From Cruorifilaria tuberocauda (lineage: Eukaryota; Nematoda; Chromadorea; Rhabditida; Onchocercidae), in the NCBI GenBank assembly GCA_013365365.1, contig JABVXU010000113.1, forward strand, positions 1 through 64,000: a stretch of 64,000 nt of DNA. Direction: 5' to 3'. Numbering within the stretch: position 1 is the first letter of the stretch; every line of letters begins with the position of its first letter. Positions 60,275 through 64,000 of the stretch are shown here, in pieces. The notes under the pieces were generated by a model. It did not search any database and had not been told where the DNA came from. It saw nothing but the letters and a program-made list of their open reading frames with translations. Position numbers and translations under genes: made by a program.

Positions 60275-63200
60275 TTAATCATCTTGAGCGTTATTCGAAT
60301 CGATCAATGATATCTGTGCGAAACCTATTAAAGCACGTTCATCCGGCATTTCTTGCGGTAGTATTGAACTTAGAGCAAAAGTTACTGACTTTTTGTCAGT
60401 TTTCGATAGTGCTGCATCCACAAGTTTTTTTAAATTTGCTGCTACGACAACCAGATCATGTCCATCGATTAATTCAGCTGCAACCAGTTCATGTGCTATA
60501 CCTTCAACGGTATCCACTGATGGCGTATAATCAAATTTGATATCATTCAGCTCTTTCTGCGCATTCCTCACACGCAGGACCTGAATTTCAAAGAAATCAT
60601 CCACTCAAAAGGTGCTACTAAAACAAAAAAAAGAAGTAACTGATCGAAAAAGCTTTATTCACAATTGAAAATCAACTTACCTCCAATGATCCTGAAAATT
60701 TTCGATCAGCTGAGGTGCGTTATCACAGTAATCTTTCTACCGATCTTCATTTCTCAGACATATAATAGAATAGCAGTAGTGATGTGATGGTAGTGATAGT
60801 AATACATCCAGCACAATACTTTTCTACTCACATATCCCTTTTACCTGCTACAGGAGAATAAAAAAAAAAAAACAATTTTCATTTAAAATATTCGAAAAAA
60901 ATGGAATTCCCAAAATTAAACGAAACGAAGTACCAGATTGATAGTTTCCGAAGTACTTGCTCCAGCAGTTGAAGTCGTCGGGGGATTAACTCTTTCACCT
61001 CCTTCTTCTTCTGATTCACTTTCTTCTGGTTCAAATTCCCAGTTTCCTTCCGAATTTTTCTTCAGTTTACCCGATGCAACCTACAAAACGTATATTCAAA
61101 ACGCATGCAGAGCAGAAATCAAATAACGGAGCTTCTAAGAAAACGTATAACCCTACTTTTCAATCCTATTAAATATTTGATATAGTGGAATGAATTTCAT
61201 ATTGGCAATCAAGGAAAATTGGAATATTGAATTTATTTATTTTTCTGACTTCATCCCTTCAATCTTTTGCCTTACCTAAAGAAGACTATAAGGATCAAAG
61301 GAACTGTTTGAAGTTGAAATTTCAAGCTGAGACTGTTTGATACTAGACGATGCAACAAACAAAAGTAATGAAAGTGGCAGAACAGATTCGCAATATAAAA
61401 AACAACTGTTTTGTTATTATGTTAGATGTGTGTTTATAGAGTTGGCGAGTACATAATACTTATCATTTAACACGTTGATCATGTATAATGATACCTTTTT
61501 CGGTGCATCAGTTTGGTGATGAGATGGAAGCGGCATAGATGCTAGATTTTCAATTAAGGCATGCACTAAATACTTCTTGTCTTTAGCCTTTTTGAAAAAG
61601 GAATACTTCAGTAGTTCGCTGGCAGTTGGTCGTTTTGATGGGTCTTTCTAAAAACTCCGAAAATTATTTTTGTGTAAATTACTGATAAAATATGACATTT
61701 CTTGATTAGGAGACATTCTTATCACCTGTAAGCAATCCTTTATGACGTGGCGAAAGCTTTTTCCATATGCTTTATATTGATCTTTTCTCTCTGCATTAGT
61801 GTCTAAACTTGGCGGATCGTTTTGTAACGTTAACATCAAAACCTGAAAGTATTGAACAACTAGTGTGAGCCTCGTTTGATGCAACGAAAAGAAACAGAAA
61901 ATGACAATAAATAAATCCCTTCAGCAGCACCGTTCTCCATGAGACAATAAATATACTATAGATAAATATCTATTTAATATGAAAAATAAAAAAACCAACT
62001 TTCATCGGTGGGAATTTATGATAAGGAGCCGTACCAGTTGCTAATTCAATAGCCAAAATTCCAAAACTCCAGATATCAGCTTTAAAGTCGTACCCTGAGA
62101 CCTGTTCCATAACCTCCGGAGCCATCCAACATGGAGTCCCAACAAATGTATGTCGAACTTTCTATAATATTGCATAAAACTGCTGTACCTGTGTCGTTCA
62201 AAATCTAACTTTCAAAACCTGAATCAAACTGTTCATAATTTGATTATTTCTCGAAAAAAAAAGATATGATAAAATATCAACAAACTTGTCTTGACAAATC
62301 CCCTTGACTTGCAGCCAGCCACCCGGAAACGCCAAAATCCGCAATTTGAACTGTACCATCGTCTGCGATTAGTATATTTCCAGCCTTAAGCATTTTGCTG
62401 TTCTTTATTAGTATATTTTAGCCTTAAACGCATATGCGGACCTCCCATGATTCTCCCATGAATAGGAGAACCTTTTTTGATTAGCAATTTGAGAATTCTA
62501 TAATCTGATGGGAAACAAAAAAAAATTTTATCGAATTGATTTTTCGATTCAATAACTTGAAAAAAATTTGTTCTTGATTTTTAGGAATCAAAAACGTTTT
62601 GTACTTGAATTTGATTTTCAAAAATTAGCAACTCTTCAACCTTAATATCACGATGTATCTGTCCACTACTATGGAAATATTCCAGTCCTCGTAAAACTTC
62701 TTTCAGGACAGTAGCAATAGTTACTTCATCTAAAACACCCGATGAAGCCGCTTCCTTTCCCATTGCCTAAAACGAGAACAAGCAAAAAGTATTAAAAATG
62801 AAAGTATGCACAATCCATCTATATGTAAGCGCGCATTAAACATTCATGATAAGTAAACTCTTACTAGTTCAATTAATAAACATCTACCTTAATACGTCGT
62901 TTCAGAATATCAAGCATACTTCCACAATTGAGAAGACGCATAACAACCCATAACTCTTCGCCAACAACGAACGAAGTATGATACATTACGACATTAGGAT
63001 GCATACATAATGCCATCGCCTAAATGGTAAAAGAAAAGAAACATGTTGTAAATCTCGAATAGTAAATATGCTGCTGTAGTTTGGATTTCATAAATGGGTC
63101 AATCCACAATTTTTCTAATTATACCTAAACTTGCACACTCTCTTATATCTCAGTATTCTTTTACCCTCCTCTCAAAAAGTTTCATTTACATTTATTTCAT

Positions 63201-63673
63201 GGAAGAGCTCGTCGACCGAAGTTTGACATTTCTCGAGATTAATGCATTTAATAGCACAAAACTCGTTTCGTGGAATGCATAATGCCTGAAAAAGACAATT
63301 GCAATATTCCTCATCAACATAAAAAAAAATGATCTATCTCATGACTGTTATATATTTCATTTCATACATTATATATATGACATATATACGTAGAATCTAT
63401 AGCAATGCTGTATTATTTCCAGCATTTAAGTCATTTATATCTCTTAGTCTTAGCCTTTTCTTGAAAAAAGAGAACACCATTCCTTATATATAATGCTCTT
63501 CAACAATTATTATAACTATCGTACGGATTAAAAGGGAAACGGAGAGAAAGTCATACCTTGTATACAGTAGCTGTGGCACCAATACCAATCGAATCTTCTA
63601 ATTTGTAATCTTCTTTCTTATTTGGCCAAGTGGTACTACCGGAACTTTCATCCGGTGGATGGTTTGTACTCAT
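60275..63673 (-). CDS. gck-3: SPAK/OSR1-type Ste20 kinase (GCK-3)
   Basis: Ser/Thr kinase that, in relatives, is activated by WNK kinases and controls cation-chloride cotransport and cell volume. Ten exons, all phase 0: 63673-63557, 63285-63190, 63019-62888, 62766-62641, 62384-62286, 62161-62000, 61842-61726, 61647-61495, 61080-60934, 60580-60275; 484 residues. Landmarks: [12 protein letters not shown] loop, [14 protein letters not shown] (Lys52), [33 protein letters not shown] (Asp155), ADFGVSGWL (Asp173), [14 protein letters not shown] (Thr195, WNK site by homology), [36 protein letters not shown] holds the S-motif serine (337). The C-terminal CCT domain, which binds RFxV/I peptides, reads [41 protein letters not shown] and [10 protein letters not shown]. 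The start ATG 63673 gives a very short N-terminal extension, unlike the diverged copy. Confidence 0.95.
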
Positions 63674-64000
63674 CCAGAGTGGTTCGGAATCGTTTCACTT
63701 CACAGGAAACAGTAAGCTTCGTTATCGAACCTATAAAGAATCCATTTTTGTAGATTAAGTAGGATAATAATTAATTAAAGAGCGAAGCATTTAAAACAAA
63801 TAATTTTTAATCTTGAAACCTAATAAAGAAATTAGGTCTTTTTTCTCTCCGCCGAGAATCTCGAAAATTCATTTAAAAAGAACAAATGACCAATCGTATT
63901 CATGTGATTACTTCGCATTAAGCTTCATAGTCCTTCAAGATGGTAATCTGATTAGATAATTAGCAAAAGAACAATACTCTAGCATGACGCATTTAGAACT
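63674..64000. other. region upstream of gck-3 start
   Basis: 327 bases with no reading frame of note. It presumably contains the 5' leader and promoter of the - strand kinase gene. The TTCATTTAAA and poly-A/T words give no specific signal. Confidence 0.5.

Noticed and set aside
60660..60720. Possible small exon between gck-3 exons 9 and 10
   Set aside because: It has splice-like ends but a length that breaks the frame; direct joining of INL to VLRVRN matches the family perfectly.
1..64000. tRNA, rRNA, spliced-leader RNA, CRISPR arrays, or bacterial endosymbiont insertions
   Set aside because: Scanned by eye; no cloverleaf with conserved boxes, no rRNA motif, no regularly spaced repeats, and no intron-free GC-shifted bacterial genes were seen. 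A tRNAscan or BLASTN run would be decisive.

Overview
The window looks like nuclear DNA of a nematode, most likely a filarial or other spirurid worm. It is very AT-rich with abundant poly-A and poly-T. Genes are split into many short exons (about 60-250 bases) joined by GT..AG introns with short T-rich 3' splice sites, and the proteins match animal families (TTC17, BTBD, MED29, COQ6, SPAK/OSR1). There is no bacterial operon structure, rRNA, tRNA or CRISPR that I can see. The organism is an inference from style and gene content. I built the gene models by hand by joining reading frames across splice sites, and checked most exon lengths against codon phase.

Layout. 1-6.5 kb: the 3' end of an unrecognised + strand gene, then a complete + strand ADP-ribosylglycohydrolase (3290-6496). 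6.5-11.9 kb: a long gene-poor AT-rich stretch. 11.9-14 kb: a small + strand gene encoding two copies of an Asn-rich module. 14.6-18.3 kb: a complete - strand BTB-BACK-PHR protein (BTBD1/2/3/6 type, 13 exons). 19.7-30.4 kb: a 30-exon - strand orthologue of TTC17. 31.8-34.5 kb: a + strand Gln-rich protein that fits Mediator subunit 29. 35.0-37.3 kb: a - strand secreted Cys-rich protein with no family I recognise. 39.9-42.4 kb: a + strand SLC35A-type nucleotide-sugar transporter. 42.4-44.4 kb: spacer with an inverted repeat and many CACGTA/CACGTG-like words. 44.4-47.8 kb: a complete + strand COQ6. 49.1-54.5 kb: a + strand, strongly diverged SPAK/OSR1-type kinase. 56.8-57.6 kb: a - strand single-exon Ser-rich, basic, probably nuclear protein. 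60.3-63.7 kb: a - strand canonical SPAK/OSR1 kinase (gck-3 type).

The genes are mostly unrelated housekeeping or signalling genes rather than one pathway. The exception is the pair of SPAK/OSR1 kinases about 6 kb apart in opposite orientation. Every intron between their kinase-domain exons falls at the same place and in phase 0, so they are an old DNA-level duplication. The copy at 49-54 kb has lost the HRD arginine and the regulatory S-motif serine, and has gained an acidic repeat-built N terminus, while keeping a CCT-like C-terminal domain. This is the most interesting item in the window.

Other points worth attention: two conserved exons (in the ADP-ribosylglycohydrolase and in COQ6) have no AG at their 3' splice site; two introns appear to use GC donors (GCAAGT); and two places (TTC17, the secreted Cys-rich gene) have a frame that closes only with an unusual splice or if the sequence has an indel.
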